A stretch of DNA of 50,359 nucleotides from Galbitalea sp036499165 (GCA_036499165.1 DASYEE010000049.1:1-50359), one strand, 5' to 3'. Shown: positions 23,809 through 32,744, counted from the stretch's first letter. The notes: a model not told the origin generated them from the sequence alone. A program made the numbers and translations.

Positions 23809-24513
23809 GTGGGGATCATTGACATCATTCTCATTCCTGGTTTCTGGCTGCAGGCATCCGCGTGGGGGGCAGCGATCCCGGCGCTCGAAGCTGCGGGTCA
23901 CACGGTCCACGCGCTGACGCTCCCGGGCAAAGAGTCGGCAGCGGCCGATCGCTCCGGAATCGGGCTTCGCGACCACGTCGACGCGGTTGTCGCCGCAATC
24001 GATGAGATCGGTGGCCCGGTCGTGCTCGTCGGTCATAGCGGCGGGGGAGCGATCGCGCACGGGGCTGCGGATGCCCGGGTCGAGCAGGTCAAGCGCGTCG
24101 TCTACGTCGACAGCTTTCCCCTCGGCGACGGCGGCGCGGTCAACCCCGATCTCCCGGTGGTAAACGGCGAGGTTCCGCTGCCCGACTGGTCCGTTTTCGA
24201 GGATGACGACCTCATCGACCTGACCGATGAGTTGCGCGAGCGCTTCCGTGGCATCGCCGTCCCTGAGCCGCTCGGAGTCACCAGCGACAAGCAGGTGCTC
24301 GGCGACGACCGCCGCTACGACATCCCGGCAACGATCATCGCCTGCGAGTTCACGCCGGAGCAGATGCAGAAGTGGATGGCGGCTGGCGAGGGCATGCTCG
24401 CTGAGCTCTCGAAGGTCAAGGACGTTGCATATATCAGCCTCCCCACGGGCCACTGGCCGATGTTCACGCGGCCGGTCGAACTGGGCGCAGCGCTCGTAAA
24501 AGCTGTGTCCTGA
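23809..24513 (+). CDS. Alpha/beta hydrolase
   Basis: A 234-aa hydrolase with the oxyanion segment LIPGFW, nucleophile Ser77 in GHSGG and catalytic His in PTGHWPMF. It resembles small esterases of the methyl-salicylate/hydroxynitrile-lyase type in size, with a Trp/Met-rich lid region (EQMQKWMAAGEGM). GTG at 23809 is chosen because GGAGGA lies ten bases upstream and the oxyanion strand begins five residues in; an in-frame GTG at 23788 is less well placed. It diverges from the DAHP synthase leader and shares its intergenic region. The substrate is unknown. Confidence 0.8.
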   Translation: MGIIDIILIPGFWLQASAWGAAIPALEAAGHTVHALTLPGKESAAADRSGIGLRDHVDAVVAAIDEIGGPVVLVGHSGGGAIAHGAADARVEQVKRVVYVDSFPLGDGGAVNPDLPVVNGEVPLPDWSVFEDDDLIDLTDELRERFRGIAVPEPLGVTSDKQVLGDDRRYDIPATIIACEFTPEQMQKWMAAGEGMLAELSKVKDVAYISLPTGHWPMFTRPVELGAALVKAVS

Positions 24514-24606
24514 ACCCAGGTTTTGCCCGACGTAACGAGCAACAACACGGGTTCACAGTTCGTAATCTGGTGCACGGTTGAGCCAACAACGGACGACCAT
24601 GGACTC

Positions 24607-25212
24607 ATGACGAGAACGCTGAAAGTGGTCGCCGTGTCCGGCAGCCTCAATCACCCATCCAAGACGACCGTGCTGGTTGAGGAGATCGTCGACGCGCTCG
24701 CGAAGGCCCTGCCGATCGAGTCGCACCTGATCACACTCACCGATCTCGGCCCGTCGCTTGCTGGCGCGCTGACCCGATCGCAGTTGCCGCCCGAGGCGGA
24801 AGCCGAGCTCCAGCGCATCGAGGCAGCCGATGTCCTCGTCGTTGCGAGCCCCGTCTATCGCGCATCCTTCACCGGACTGTTCAAGCACCTGTTCGATTTC
24901 ATCGACCAGTACGCGCTCGTCGACACGCCCGTTCTCCTTGCCGCATCCGGTGGCAGCGAACGTCACGCGCTCATCATCGAGCACCAGTTCCGCCCGCTCT
25001 TCGCCTTCTTCCAGGCTCTCACCCTGCCGGTGGGCATCTACGCCCACGACTCAGACTTCACCGACTACAAGCTCACCAACGAGACCCTTCGCGCGCGCAT
25101 CGACAAGGCCGTAGCCAAGGCCGTCCCGGTGATCTGGTCGAACCTCGAAGAGAAGGATGAAATCGCTCGCGCCCTCGACGGCGAGGTCACCTCGATCGCG
25201 GTCGCGGAGTAG
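24607..25212 (+). CDS. NAD(P)H-dependent FMN reductase, SsuE/MsuE-like
   Basis: A 201-aa flavodoxin-fold reductase. The phosphate-binding loop SGSLNHPSKT (11-20), the SPVYRASFTGLFKHLFDF segment and AASGGSERHALIIEHQFRPLF are typical of the SsuE/MsuE group, which supply reduced FMN to two-component alkanesulfonate and methanesulfonate monooxygenases. It is the only such reductase in the window and lies among three LLM monooxygenases, so it probably feeds them. ATG at 24607 is preferred over upstream in-frame codons because the flavin-binding strand follows at once. Confidence 0.88.
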   Translation: MTRTLKVVAVSGSLNHPSKTTVLVEEIVDALAKALPIESHLITLTDLGPSLAGALTRSQLPPEAEAELQRIEAADVLVVASPVYRASFTGLFKHLFDFIDQYALVDTPVLLAASGGSERHALIIEHQFRPLFAFFQALTLPVGIYAHDSDFTDYKLTNETLRARIDKAVAKAVPVIWSNLEEKDEIARALDGEVTSIAVAE

Positions 25213-25371
25213 CGCCTCTCGTTCCCTCATTGGCGGGCACCTGATAACGAGATCGATTCTCATCGCTGGTCCTCAGGCGCGCGGCCTCGTGCAATGGCGC
25301 GGGGAGTACCTGACGCCCACGCCAACAAGTACGTTGGCCCCGAGTGTGCGCTGAATGGCTAGGGCATCACA

Positions 25372-25815
25372 GTGAGAATTCGTGACATGCGCAGGAGCAC
25401 GTGGACTTGCATCAGCGCTGCTGCCTCTGGTGTTCTCATCTTCGGCCTGGTCGGCTGCGGCGATACGCACGAGGTCGGCACCCTCGGTGAACTGAGAGTG
25501 ACGGGCAACGTCAACGTGCTGAGTGCGCACGTGAGCAACGGGGCCGACACGCTCGGCCCGTTCACGGCCGGGGGGAGAATCGATTTCGAGGTCACGTGCG
25601 TCGGGAACGGGCTCGTCACAGTCGAGATCACGGGCCCCATCGATGAGAAGTTAGGGGTCGGCTGCACAGCGAAGTACGGCAGCAAGAACGACGTCAACGT
25701 TAGCCAGGCGAGTGAATACACAGCGATCGTCGCACAACACTCGACCTTCTCTATCGAGGTCACGGCGCCGAAATCGACCAGGTGGGGGTTGGCGGTCGCC
25801 GCATCCACGCGGTGA
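25372..25815 (+). CDS. Small lipoprotein of unknown function
   Basis: Not recognised. A 147-aa protein with a signal peptide and lipobox GLVGC (Cys29). The mature part is Val/Thr/Gly-rich, predicted beta-sheet, and contains two cysteines (in FEVTCVGNG and LGVGCTAKYG) that could form a disulfide. Start is GTG at 25372 or ATG at 25387. It sits alone between the FMN reductase and the second metY, with no evident operon partner. Confidence 0.6.
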   Translation: MRIRDMRRSTWTCISAAASGVLIFGLVGCGDTHEVGTLGELRVTGNVNVLSAHVSNGADTLGPFTAGGRIDFEVTCVGNGLVTVEITGPIDEKLGVGCTAKYGSKNDVNVSQASEYTAIVAQHSTFSIEVTAPKSTRWGLAVAASTR

Positions 25816-25914
25816 CCTGCTGACCGACTCGCCGGCCACTCCCGCACGGCGCCAGAACGTAGCTTGGCGAAACACATTTCGTCTATCTCGGGGGGAATCG
25901 AGCAAGATGTCTCC

Positions 25915-27234
25915 ATGCCAGACTTCACGACAGCTCAGGTTCACGCAGGCGAGGTGACCGACGGCGACCATGGTGCGCGCATCGGGCCCGTGTATTTGAC
26001 TGCGGGCTTCGAGTTCGAGAGTTTCGCCCAGGCCGGCGATCGTTTCACCGGGGAAGAAGCCGGGTACACCTACTCCCGCAACGGCAATCCGACCACCGCG
26101 TCGCTCGAGCGCAGGGTTGCCGGCCTCGAGAACGGCACAGAAGCGATCGCCGTCGGCAGCGGCCAGGCCGCGTTGACGGTCGCCGTCCTCGGATTGCTGA
26201 AGGCGGGCGACCACCTGCTTTCGGCGCAGCGGGTGTACTCCGGCACGCGTGGCCTGCTCGAGACCGGCCTTGGGAGGCTGGGGATCGAGATCGAGTTCGT
26301 CGAAGACCCGCACGACATCGCGGAGTGGCGGCGACGCATCCGTCCGACGACGCGGCTGCTCTTCGGCGAGACCATCGCGAATCCGTCCAACGACGTGCTC
26401 GACCTCGAGGCGGTCGCCGGTGTCGCGCACGAAAACGGCATCCCCTTCATCGTCGACAACACGCTGGCGACCCCATACCTGCTCCGGCCTGCTGAGCACG
26501 GCGCGGACATCGTCATCCATTCGGCGAGCAAGTTCCTCGGTGGTCACGGATCGGCGCTCGGCGGCATCGTCGTCGACTCCGGCAATTACGACTGGGCCTC
26601 GTCGCCGTTCGACCAGCTGACTCGACCGGACTCGTGGCTACAGGGCGCGAGTTACCTCGAGCGCTACGGCCAGGGTGCGTACATCGCCTACGCGCGCTCG
26701 GTGGTCGCGTCGCTGTTCGGCCCCGTCCTGTCGCCGTTCAATGCTTTCCTGATTCGCCAGGGCATCGAGACGCTCTCGCTTCGCATGCAGCGCCAGTCCG
26801 AGAGCGCGCTCGCGGTCGCGCGGTGGCTCGAGTCCCGACCGGAGGTGGCCTCCGTCGACTACGCGGGGCTGGCGTCGCATCCCTCCTACCAGCGGGCACA
26901 GCGATACCTGCCGCGCGGGCAGGGCGCCGTGCTGTCCTTTGCGCTGCAGGACGGCGTGGGTCCGGCGCAGAGTTTCTATGACGCGGTCGAGCTGTTCAGC
27001 CGGATGACCCATATCGGCGATGTGCGCTCCCTGATCCTGCACCCGGCTTCGACCACCCACGCTCACCTCGATTCGGATGTTCGTGACCTCACCGGCATCG
27101 TTCCCGGCTTGCTGCGACTGTCGATCGGCGTAGAAGATGCGACCGACCTGATTGAAGACCTCGAGCGCGGCTTTGCCGCGATCCTCGGCAGTGACGCGAC
27201 GCCGGTCGGCACTTCCCTGTCCATCGCAAGCTGA
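25915..27234 (+). CDS. metY: O-acetylhomoserine sulfhydrylase family enzyme, copy 2
   Basis: A 439-aa PLP enzyme paralogous to the one at 5362-6690. PLP lysine K206 in HSASKFLGGHGS; the N-terminus DFTTAQVHAG and the HPASTTHAHLD segment match MetY. ATG at 25915 gives the family N-terminus; a TTG at 25864 would add 17 atypical residues. It lies 21 bases before a flavin monooxygenase gene, a second metY-monooxygenase pair. Different thiol acceptors (sulfide versus methanethiol) may explain two copies, but this is inference. Confidence 0.88.
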   Translation: MPDFTTAQVHAGEVTDGDHGARIGPVYLTAGFEFESFAQAGDRFTGEEAGYTYSRNGNPTTASLERRVAGLENGTEAIAVGSGQAALTVAVLGLLKAGDHLLSAQRVYSGTRGLLETGLGRLGIEIEFVEDPHDIAEWRRRIRPTTRLLFGETIANPSNDVLDLEAVAGVAHENGIPFIVDNTLATPYLLRPAEHGADIVIHSASKFLGGHGSALGGIVVDSGNYDWASSPFDQLTRPDSWLQGASYLERYGQGAYIAYARSVVASLFGPVLSPFNAFLIRQGIETLSLRMQRQSESALAVARWLESRPEVASVDYAGLASHPSYQRAQRYLPRGQGAVLSFALQDGVGPAQSFYDAVELFSRMTHIGDVRSLILHPASTTHAHLDSDVRDLTGIVPGLLRLSIGVEDATDLIEDLERGFAAILGSDATPVGTSLSIAS

Positions 27235-27255
27235 ACCACCGGGAGCAACTCAAAC

Positions 27256-28575
27256 ATGACCAAGCAGCAACACTTCGGCTGGTTTTTTGCCCGCGGTTTC
27301 GGTCCGCAGGGCTGGGGCCATCCTTACTATGACTGGAACTATCGCTGGACCGAGCCGAAGCTCTACCAGCAGTCGGCTCGCGAACTCGAGCAGGCCGGTC
27401 TCGATCTCGTCATCATCGAGGACGCGCTGTCGATCGGATTCCCGGAAACAATCGACCTGAGGGTCAGGGGGGCGATCGGTGGCCCGAAGCACGATCCGCT
27501 CATGCTGACGCCGTACCTCCTTGATGCGACGTCGCACATCGGCGTTGCGCCGACGATCAATGCTGGCGCGTATCCGCCCTATGTCGCCGCCCGCCAGTTC
27601 GCCTCGCTCCACCACCTCAGCAATCATCGGCTCGGCGTCAACGTCGTCACGGATGTCGGCAGCGCCAGGCACCTTGGGCTCCCACAGCTGAACCACGACG
27701 CTGCGTACAACCGGGCGGAAGAGTGGCTCACGGTCATCCGTCGCCTCTGGCACAGCTGGGACGACGACGCGCTCATCGAAGACCGCAGCACGAATCGCTA
27801 CGCCGACGGCTCGAAGATCCGGGCGTTCGACCACGAGGGCGAATACTTCAAGGTGACGGGGCCGCTGAACGCCGTTCCGTTCACCGACGGTGACCCGGCG
27901 ATCGTGTCGCCCGGCGGATCGCCTCGCGGGATCGCTTTCGCGGGTACCCACTCGGATGTCCAGCTGGCGCTTGCCCCGCTCGACACCCAGAGCCTGATCG
28001 ACTATCGGCAGAAAGTCATGGAGGCGGTCGCCGCCGCCGGTCGCTCGGCGTCAGACATTAAGGTTCTCTTCGTCTTCAAGCCCGAGATCGTCTCGAGCCG
28101 AGAGGAAGCCGATCGAGTGGTTGAGGCGTCGAGGCACCCCAGCGACGAGCAACTGCTCACGATCCTTGCCGGCCAGTCCAGCGACCTGGAGACCGACCTC
28201 AACTCGCTCTCACTCGACGAACCATTCGATCCATCGATCTTCGGCGATCACGTCTCTCAGGGCACTATCAAGGGGCTGTTCGGCAAGGCTGGCATTCGCG
28301 AGGGCGTGACCCTTCGCGAGCTGATCGCCCCCAAGGCGATCAAGGGGCGCATCGCCGATCGGAAAGGTTTTGTCGGTACGGCAGACGAGATTGCCGACTT
28401 CATCGAAGAACTCGGCGACGACGCAGACAACGACGGTCTGATCTTCTCGGGCGACCTGCATCCCGTCACCCTGCACCGCAACCTCGACGAGCTTGTGCCG
28501 ATCCTCCGACGCCGCGGAATCCTGCGCACCGAGTACGGCAACGGCGGCATCCTCGCGAACCTGAAGGACTTCTAG
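27256..28575 (+). CDS. NtaA/SnaA/DszA-family flavin-dependent monooxygenase, copy 2
   Basis: A 439-aa LLM monooxygenase. Landmarks: GWFFARGFGPQGWGHPYYDWNY at the start, RQFASLHHLSNHRLGVNVVTDVG near 120, HEGEYFKVTGPLN near 195 and a C-terminal ELVPILRRRGILRTEY. Family enzymes use FMNH2 and O2. The N-terminal aromatic-rich stretch differs from copy 1, so it probably takes another substrate. It follows metY copy 2 in the same direction and probably the same operon. It needs FMNH2 from a reductase such as 24607. Confidence 0.87.
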   Translation: MTKQQHFGWFFARGFGPQGWGHPYYDWNYRWTEPKLYQQSARELEQAGLDLVIIEDALSIGFPETIDLRVRGAIGGPKHDPLMLTPYLLDATSHIGVAPTINAGAYPPYVAARQFASLHHLSNHRLGVNVVTDVGSARHLGLPQLNHDAAYNRAEEWLTVIRRLWHSWDDDALIEDRSTNRYADGSKIRAFDHEGEYFKVTGPLNAVPFTDGDPAIVSPGGSPRGIAFAGTHSDVQLALAPLDTQSLIDYRQKVMEAVAAAGRSASDIKVLFVFKPEIVSSREEADRVVEASRHPSDEQLLTILAGQSSDLETDLNSLSLDEPFDPSIFGDHVSQGTIKGLFGKAGIREGVTLRELIAPKAIKGRIADRKGFVGTADEIADFIEELGDDADNDGLIFSGDLHPVTLHRNLDELVPILRRRGILRTEYGNGGILANLKDF

Positions 28576-28581
28576 GCCGTC

Positions 28582-29331
28582 GTGGCGCGCCAGTCTGCTG
28601 GCGTCGTTGCGGCAGCGGTGGCAGCTGCCGCATTCAGCACGAGTGGAGTCCTGCTGAAGCCCATGTTCGACGCCGGGTGGTCGCCGGCCGCGGCGGTAGG
28701 GCTGCGCGTCGCGGTTGGCGGGGTCATCCTCGTCGTGCCAGCGCTTGTGTCGCTTCAAGGAAACATCCAACCGAGTGTGGTCGGGCTGGTCCTCGTCGTG
28801 AATCCGTTCCGCGCGAGCGGAGCAGTGGATGGCGTCGGGGTCCTGCTCGCGTTCGCTGCGGCCGTCTGCCTGGCCGGCTACTACCTGATCGCGGCGATCC
28901 CCACTCCGGGCCTTCCGCCTCTCGCGCTGGTGAGCTCCGGACTCATCGTGGGAGCGGTGGCGACCTTCGGGGTTGGTTTCATCGGCATCCTGCCGCTGTC
29001 GGCGTCGAACCGTCCTGTGAGCCTCGGCGCAACGAGCGTCGCATGGTGGCTGCCCATCGTTCTCGTCGCCCTGGTCGCGACAGCTGCCGCTTATTCACTC
29101 AGCCTGTTCGGAGCGAGACGTCTCGGATCACGGGTCAGTTCGTTCATGGGTTTGCTCGAGGTTCTGTTCGCCACTGCCCTCGCCTGGGCGGTTCTCGGCG
29201 AGCAGCCCGGCCTCGTCCAGCTGGTCGGGGGCTGCTTCGTGCTCGGGGGAGTCATCCTGGTCAGGCAGGGGCAAGCCGATGACGGAAGCGACGTCCCCGA
29301 TTGGAGAGGGAGCAGCCTGCAAAGCTGTTGA
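28582..29331 (+). CDS. EamA/DMT-family transporter, internally shortened, probably decayed
   Basis: 249 aa, against about 300 for the family. The N-terminal repeat begins normally (VAAAAFSTSGVLLKPMFDAGW) but jumps from LVSLQGN to GLVLVVNPF, skipping about 60-70 residues that usually hold two helices and the GVALLLEYLSPV region. The C-terminal repeat looks complete (SFMGLLEVLFATALAWAVLGE). The last 15 residues and the stop are read from the tRNA-Cys-like sequence at 29287-29360. The in-frame internal loss and abnormal end suggest a non-functional or remodelled gene. GTG at 28582 follows the monooxygenase stop by six bases. Confidence 0.6.
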   Translation: MARQSAGVVAAAVAAAAFSTSGVLLKPMFDAGWSPAAAVGLRVAVGGVILVVPALVSLQGNIQPSVVGLVLVVNPFRASGAVDGVGVLLAFAAAVCLAGYYLIAAIPTPGLPPLALVSSGLIVGAVATFGVGFIGILPLSASNRPVSLGATSVAWWLPIVLVALVATAAAYSLSLFGARRLGSRVSSFMGLLEVLFATALAWAVLGEQPGLVQLVGGCFVLGGVILVRQGQADDGSDVPDWRGSSLQSC

Positions 29332-29360
29332 AGCGGGTTCGATTCCCGTCGCCGCGTCCA
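29287..29360 (+). tRNA. tRNA-Cys(GCA)-like gene or pseudogene
   Basis: A cloverleaf fits 74 bases including CCA. The anticodon stem GCAGC/GCTGT encloses CTGCAAA (anticodon GCA, 29319-29321). The T-arm GCGGG-TTCGATT-CCCGT (29333-29349) is canonical. The D-stem CCC/GGG has a 13-22 mismatch, as E. coli tRNA-Cys also has, and the discriminator is T, as required for Cys. The acceptor stem pairs at only five of seven positions (A1-G72 and A5-C68 fail), so it may be a degraded copy or an old integration-site remnant. The EamA frame overlaps it by 45 bases. Confidence 0.55.
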
Positions 29361-29396
29361 CGTTGGGTGATGGCGGCAACATCCGGCAAGAAACAT

Positions 29397-29420
29397 ACTT
29401 ACTGCCTATTTGTAAATTAG
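29397..29420 (+). promoter_or_regulatory. Shared 24-bp motif, site A, at the sugar importer promoter
   Basis: One of three related sites, consensus ACTTAMT-N8-GTWANTTAG, an imperfect palindrome. Thirteen of 24 positions are identical in all three. Here it overlaps a -35 candidate TTGTAA (29410-29415), which is 17 bases from TATTCT (29433-29438), so a bound protein would block the promoter of the operon starting at 29502. The ROK regulator at 35021 is the likeliest binder (inference). Confidence 0.6.
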
Positions 29421-29501
29421 CCTCCCGCGAGCTATTCTGATGTTGACATCGTCGTCCGACGAAGTTGATGTCCCCTCCCCTCCGAACAGCAAGGAGAAAC
29501 A

Positions 29502-30866
29502 GTGTCGTTTCGTTGGATCACAAAACGTAAAGCACGTGCGGCGGTAGCGATAGTCGCCACCGGCCTCGTGATGGCCAGCCTCGCGGCCTGCTCCGGTTCG
29601 TCCGGTGCGCAGGGCTCCGCGACGAAGGCCAACCTCACCTGGTGGGGCTGGACTCCTGACCAGGCGGTCGCCGAAAACGCAATCAAGGCCTTCAACAAGC
29701 AGTACCCGAACATCCACATCACGTTCAAGAAGATCCAGGACGCTGATTACGCGGCGGCCCTTCGGCCGGCTCTCGCGTCGTCGAGTGGCCCTGACGTCTT
29801 CAACCTCCTCGTCGGTGGCACCGGCGCGACAGTCAAGACCTACGGTGTCGATGCTGTCGACCTCACCCCCGCAATGAAGAAGCTTCGTGGGAGCAATTGG
29901 AAGCAGGGGCTGTTCGCGACCGGCGTCACCGACTTCACTGTCGGCGGCCAGCTGAAGGCCGCGCCGATTGGCAAGGTCGCATCGGGCATGATGTGGATCA
30001 ACCTCGATCTCTTCAACAAGTTCAACCTGAAGCCCCCGACCACGCTCGCCGAGTGGAAGTCGGTGTGCAAGGTCTTCCGCGCCAACAACCTCGGTTGCTT
30101 CCGCGAGGGAGTCGACCCCGCCGGTTTCGAGCAGGACACGTTGCACACCATCGCAAACAGTGTTCGGCCGGGCTTCTACGAGAAGGCGATCGCAGGCAAG
30201 GCCAAGTGGTCTGACCCGGCGATGGTTCAGACCCTCACCATCTGGAAGAACCTCCAGAGCGACGGCATCCTCGATCCCGGCGCCCTCGGGATCCAGCAGT
30301 ACCCGGATGTCAACAACGCCTTCCTTTCCGGCAAGGTCGCAATGGTGCAGATGGGCACGTGGTACCGCCAGTACACACGCACTGACACGCTGAAAGCCGC
30401 ACTCCAGGGGGCGGGTGTCGCTGACACGAGCAAGCTGCTGACCATGGTGCCGATTCCGTTCCCGGATGTCGCGGGCAATGGCAACACGATCGCTGCGTTC
30501 AGCGATCCGGACTACGCCCTCGCCGTCAACAAGAAGTCGAAGCACATTGCTGCGGCCGAGACGTTCGCGACCTGGCTCGGTGGGAGTAAAGCCGGCCAGC
30601 AGGTCATCGCCAACAACCTCGATGAGGACCCGGTGCTCGCAGGCGTCACGCCAGACTATGGAGCCGTTCCGCTGGTCAACGCCAAGGAGCAGACGCCGTA
30701 CCTCGACTGGCTGTCGAAGTACACGTCGAACGTGACTGAAGCGCGACTCGCGAATATCTCCGGCACGCTCGACCAGGCACTGCTCGACTCCGCAAGCAGC
30801 ACCCTGGGAAACAAGGCAACACCATCGCAGGCCGCCCAGACGCTGCAATCGCAGTCGGGGCAGTAA
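29502..30866 (+). CDS. Sugar-binding lipoprotein of an ABC importer (family 1)
   Basis: A 454-aa extracellular binding protein with signal peptide and lipobox SLAAC (Cys30). NLTWWGWTPDQAVAENAIKAFNKQYP at the mature N-terminus and MVQMGTWYRQYTRTD in the middle are typical of family 1 oligosaccharide-binding proteins. GTG at 29502 follows AAGGAG. First gene of a binding protein-permease-permease operon; no ATPase is encoded, so it must use a shared MsiK-like ATPase elsewhere. The ligand is probably the glycoside processed by the GH1/GH2 enzymes downstream. Confidence 0.92.
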   Translation: MSFRWITKRKARAAVAIVATGLVMASLAACSGSSGAQGSATKANLTWWGWTPDQAVAENAIKAFNKQYPNIHITFKKIQDADYAAALRPALASSSGPDVFNLLVGGTGATVKTYGVDAVDLTPAMKKLRGSNWKQGLFATGVTDFTVGGQLKAAPIGKVASGMMWINLDLFNKFNLKPPTTLAEWKSVCKVFRANNLGCFREGVDPAGFEQDTLHTIANSVRPGFYEKAIAGKAKWSDPAMVQTLTIWKNLQSDGILDPGALGIQQYPDVNNAFLSGKVAMVQMGTWYRQYTRTDTLKAALQGAGVADTSKLLTMVPIPFPDVAGNGNTIAAFSDPDYALAVNKKSKHIAAAETFATWLGGSKAGQQVIANNLDEDPVLAGVTPDYGAVPLVNAKEQTPYLDWLSKYTSNVTEARLANISGTLDQALLDSASSTLGNKATPSQAAQTLQSQSGQ

Positions 30867-30874
30867 TAGCACTC

Positions 30875-30914
30875 GCCGCTGGCACGGACCGTTTCGATGG
30901 TCCGTGCCAGCGGC
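30875..30914 (+). terminator. Intercistronic hairpin between binding protein and permease
   Basis: GCCGCTGGCACGGACC (30875-30890) and its exact complement (30899-30914) form a 16-pair stem with an eight-base loop. There is no T-run. In importer operons such hairpins after the binding-protein gene partly terminate or stabilise the upstream message, so that much more binding protein than permease is made. That role is inferred from position. Confidence 0.75.
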
Positions 30915-30966
30915 GGCATACTCAGACCAAGTCGATGAGGCAGCTCTCCTACCGAAGGAACCAACT

Positions 30967-31899
30967 ATGACAACGGTGACACGTGCCGGAGCCACGCGGC
31001 GTGGCGCCCGCAAGGGCGGACCGCAGGACCAGGCGAGGGCCGTCAACTACCTGTGGTTGCTGCCAGCGTTTGTGATCTCTGTGGCTGTTATCTATTTCTG
31101 CGTCGGCTACACGGCGTGGATCTCGCTCCTGAACTGGGACGGCATCAGCCCGGATCCCGTGTTCATCGGCATCAAGAACTTCACCAGGATGGCGGCTGAC
31201 CCGGTCTTCTGGGACGCGCTCCAGCACACCGTCATCTTCTTCGTGGTCACCTTTGTCGGGCAGGCGTTCCTCGGCTTCGTCTTCGCAGTCTTGCTGCACT
31301 CGAAGCTCAGGTTCGCGGTGCTGTACAAGATCATCATCTTCGTGCCCGTCGTCATCGCACCGGCGACGATGGCACCGATCTTCCGCGTTATGTACACGCC
31401 GACCGGCCAGGTGAACAACCTGTTGGCAAACATCGGGCTCGGATTTCTGCAGCAGCCGTGGTTAGGGCAGTCGAACACCGCACTTCTCGTGATCCTGTCG
31501 ATCGCCATCTGGAGCGGAACGGGAATCTCCTTCATCCTCTACTTCGCCGCAATGGGGCAGATCGAGCAGGAGATCATCGAAGCGGCCCGCCTGGACGGCG
31601 CGGGCAGCCTGAGGGTGCTCACGAGCATCATCTGGCCGAACTTGCGCGGGACGACCGTCGCAATCGCGATGCTCACGGCCATCGGTTCGCTCAAACTCTT
31701 CGATATCCCGCAGCTGGTCACCGCCGGCGGCCCGAACTATGCGACAGAGTTTCTCGGCACGCTGATCTATCGCCAGAGCGTGCCGCTGAATGCGGTCGGA
31801 TATGCCTCGGCTCTGTCGATGACGCTGCTGGTGCTCGCGGTGGGAGCAGCTATCCTCCTGCGCCTGACCGGTCGCGAAAGGGGTGAGCGTCGTGCTTGA
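30967..31899 (+). CDS. Sugar ABC importer permease, MalF/UgpA type
   Basis: A 310-aa permease with six predicted helices; the first is YLWLLPAFVISVAVIYFCVGY. The coupling loop EIIEAARLDGAGSLRVLTSIIWP and the LFDIPQLVTAGGPNYATEFLGTLIY segment are typical of MalF-type sugar permeases. ATG at 30967 has GAAGGAA upstream and follows the strong hairpin. It pairs with the next permease, whose start overlaps its stop. Confidence 0.92.
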   Translation: MTTVTRAGATRRGARKGGPQDQARAVNYLWLLPAFVISVAVIYFCVGYTAWISLLNWDGISPDPVFIGIKNFTRMAADPVFWDALQHTVIFFVVTFVGQAFLGFVFAVLLHSKLRFAVLYKIIIFVPVVIAPATMAPIFRVMYTPTGQVNNLLANIGLGFLQQPWLGQSNTALLVILSIAIWSGTGISFILYFAAMGQIEQEIIEAARLDGAGSLRVLTSIIWPNLRGTTVAIAMLTAIGSLKLFDIPQLVTAGGPNYATEFLGTLIYRQSVPLNAVGYASALSMTLLVLAVGAAILLRLTGRERGERRA

Positions 31900-32680
31900 A
31901 TCCCGCCGCTGGTCAACACGGGTCATCCTGCAGATCGTTGCAACGATCCTGGTCCTGCCGTTCCTGTACCCCCTCGTCGCGATGGTTCAGGAGTCCCTTT
32001 CGGGGACCGGCTGGAACAACTACGCTGTCGTGCTCGCGATCCCCGAGCTCCCACTCTTCTTCCGCAACAGCGCGATCATCTCGGTCGTTGTGATCGCCCT
32101 TGTGTATGTGTGCACCATGCTTGCCGCATTCGCGTTCTCGAAGTTGCACTTTCGAGCGAAGGAGGTGCTGTTCTGGCTTCTCCTCGCCGCCCTCACGCTG
32201 CCGGAAGTCGTCATCCTCGCACCCCTGTTCGCCACCGCAACCGGGCTTGGCATCTACAACACCTACTTCTCGGTGATTCTGCCTCTCGCGGCCCTGCAGG
32301 TGCCATTCACCGTGCTCCTGACCCGCAACTTCATCGATGGCATACCGGATGAATTGCTCGACGCCGCACGGGTGGACGGCGCAACGACGTGGAAGACGTT
32401 CCGCTACGTCGTGTGGCCGCTGACCGCGCCCATCGGTGCGGCCATTGTCGTGTTAACCCTGATCGGCACGTGGAACGACTACCTGCTTCCGCTCGTGTTC
32501 CTGCAGGATCCGTCGTTGCAGACGGTGACGCTCGTTCCGAGCTTCTTCGTCGGTGAGTTCAACAACGATCAGACCAAGGTTGTCGCTGCGGCCGTGATTA
32601 CCGCGCTGCCCGAGATCATCGCCTACCTGCTGCTGCAGCGCTTGTTCGAGCGGGGCCTCTCGGCGGGCGCCCTGAAGTAG
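31892..32680 (+). CDS. Sugar ABC importer permease, MalG/UgpE type
   Basis: A 262-aa permease. Helices near residues 10-30, 65-90, 95-120, 130-155 and 230-250; the coupling loop is PDELLDAARVDGATTWKTFRYVVWP. Two GTG codons are possible; 31892 is chosen over 31883 because AAAGGGG (31876-31882) is nine bases before it. It overlaps the stop of the first permease by eight bases. Last gene of the importer operon, converging on the propeller gene at 32745. Confidence 0.9.
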   Translation: MLESRRWSTRVILQIVATILVLPFLYPLVAMVQESLSGTGWNNYAVVLAIPELPLFFRNSAIISVVVIALVYVCTMLAAFAFSKLHFRAKEVLFWLLLAALTLPEVVILAPLFATATGLGIYNTYFSVILPLAALQVPFTVLLTRNFIDGIPDELLDAARVDGATTWKTFRYVVWPLTAPIGAAIVVLTLIGTWNDYLLPLVFLQDPSLQTVTLVPSFFVGEFNNDQTKVVAAAVITALPEIIAYLLLQRLFERGLSAGALK

Positions 32681-32744
32681 CGGCGAAGGGCACGAGCCCG
32701 TGTTACGCGACCAGTGGACCTACCGCCAGCGGCGGTGCGGCCCA

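Noticed and set aside
29230..29360. Selenocysteine tRNA
   Set aside because: The anticodon loop reads CTGCAAA (GCA) and the variable loop is short, so tRNA-Cys fits and tRNA-Sec does not.
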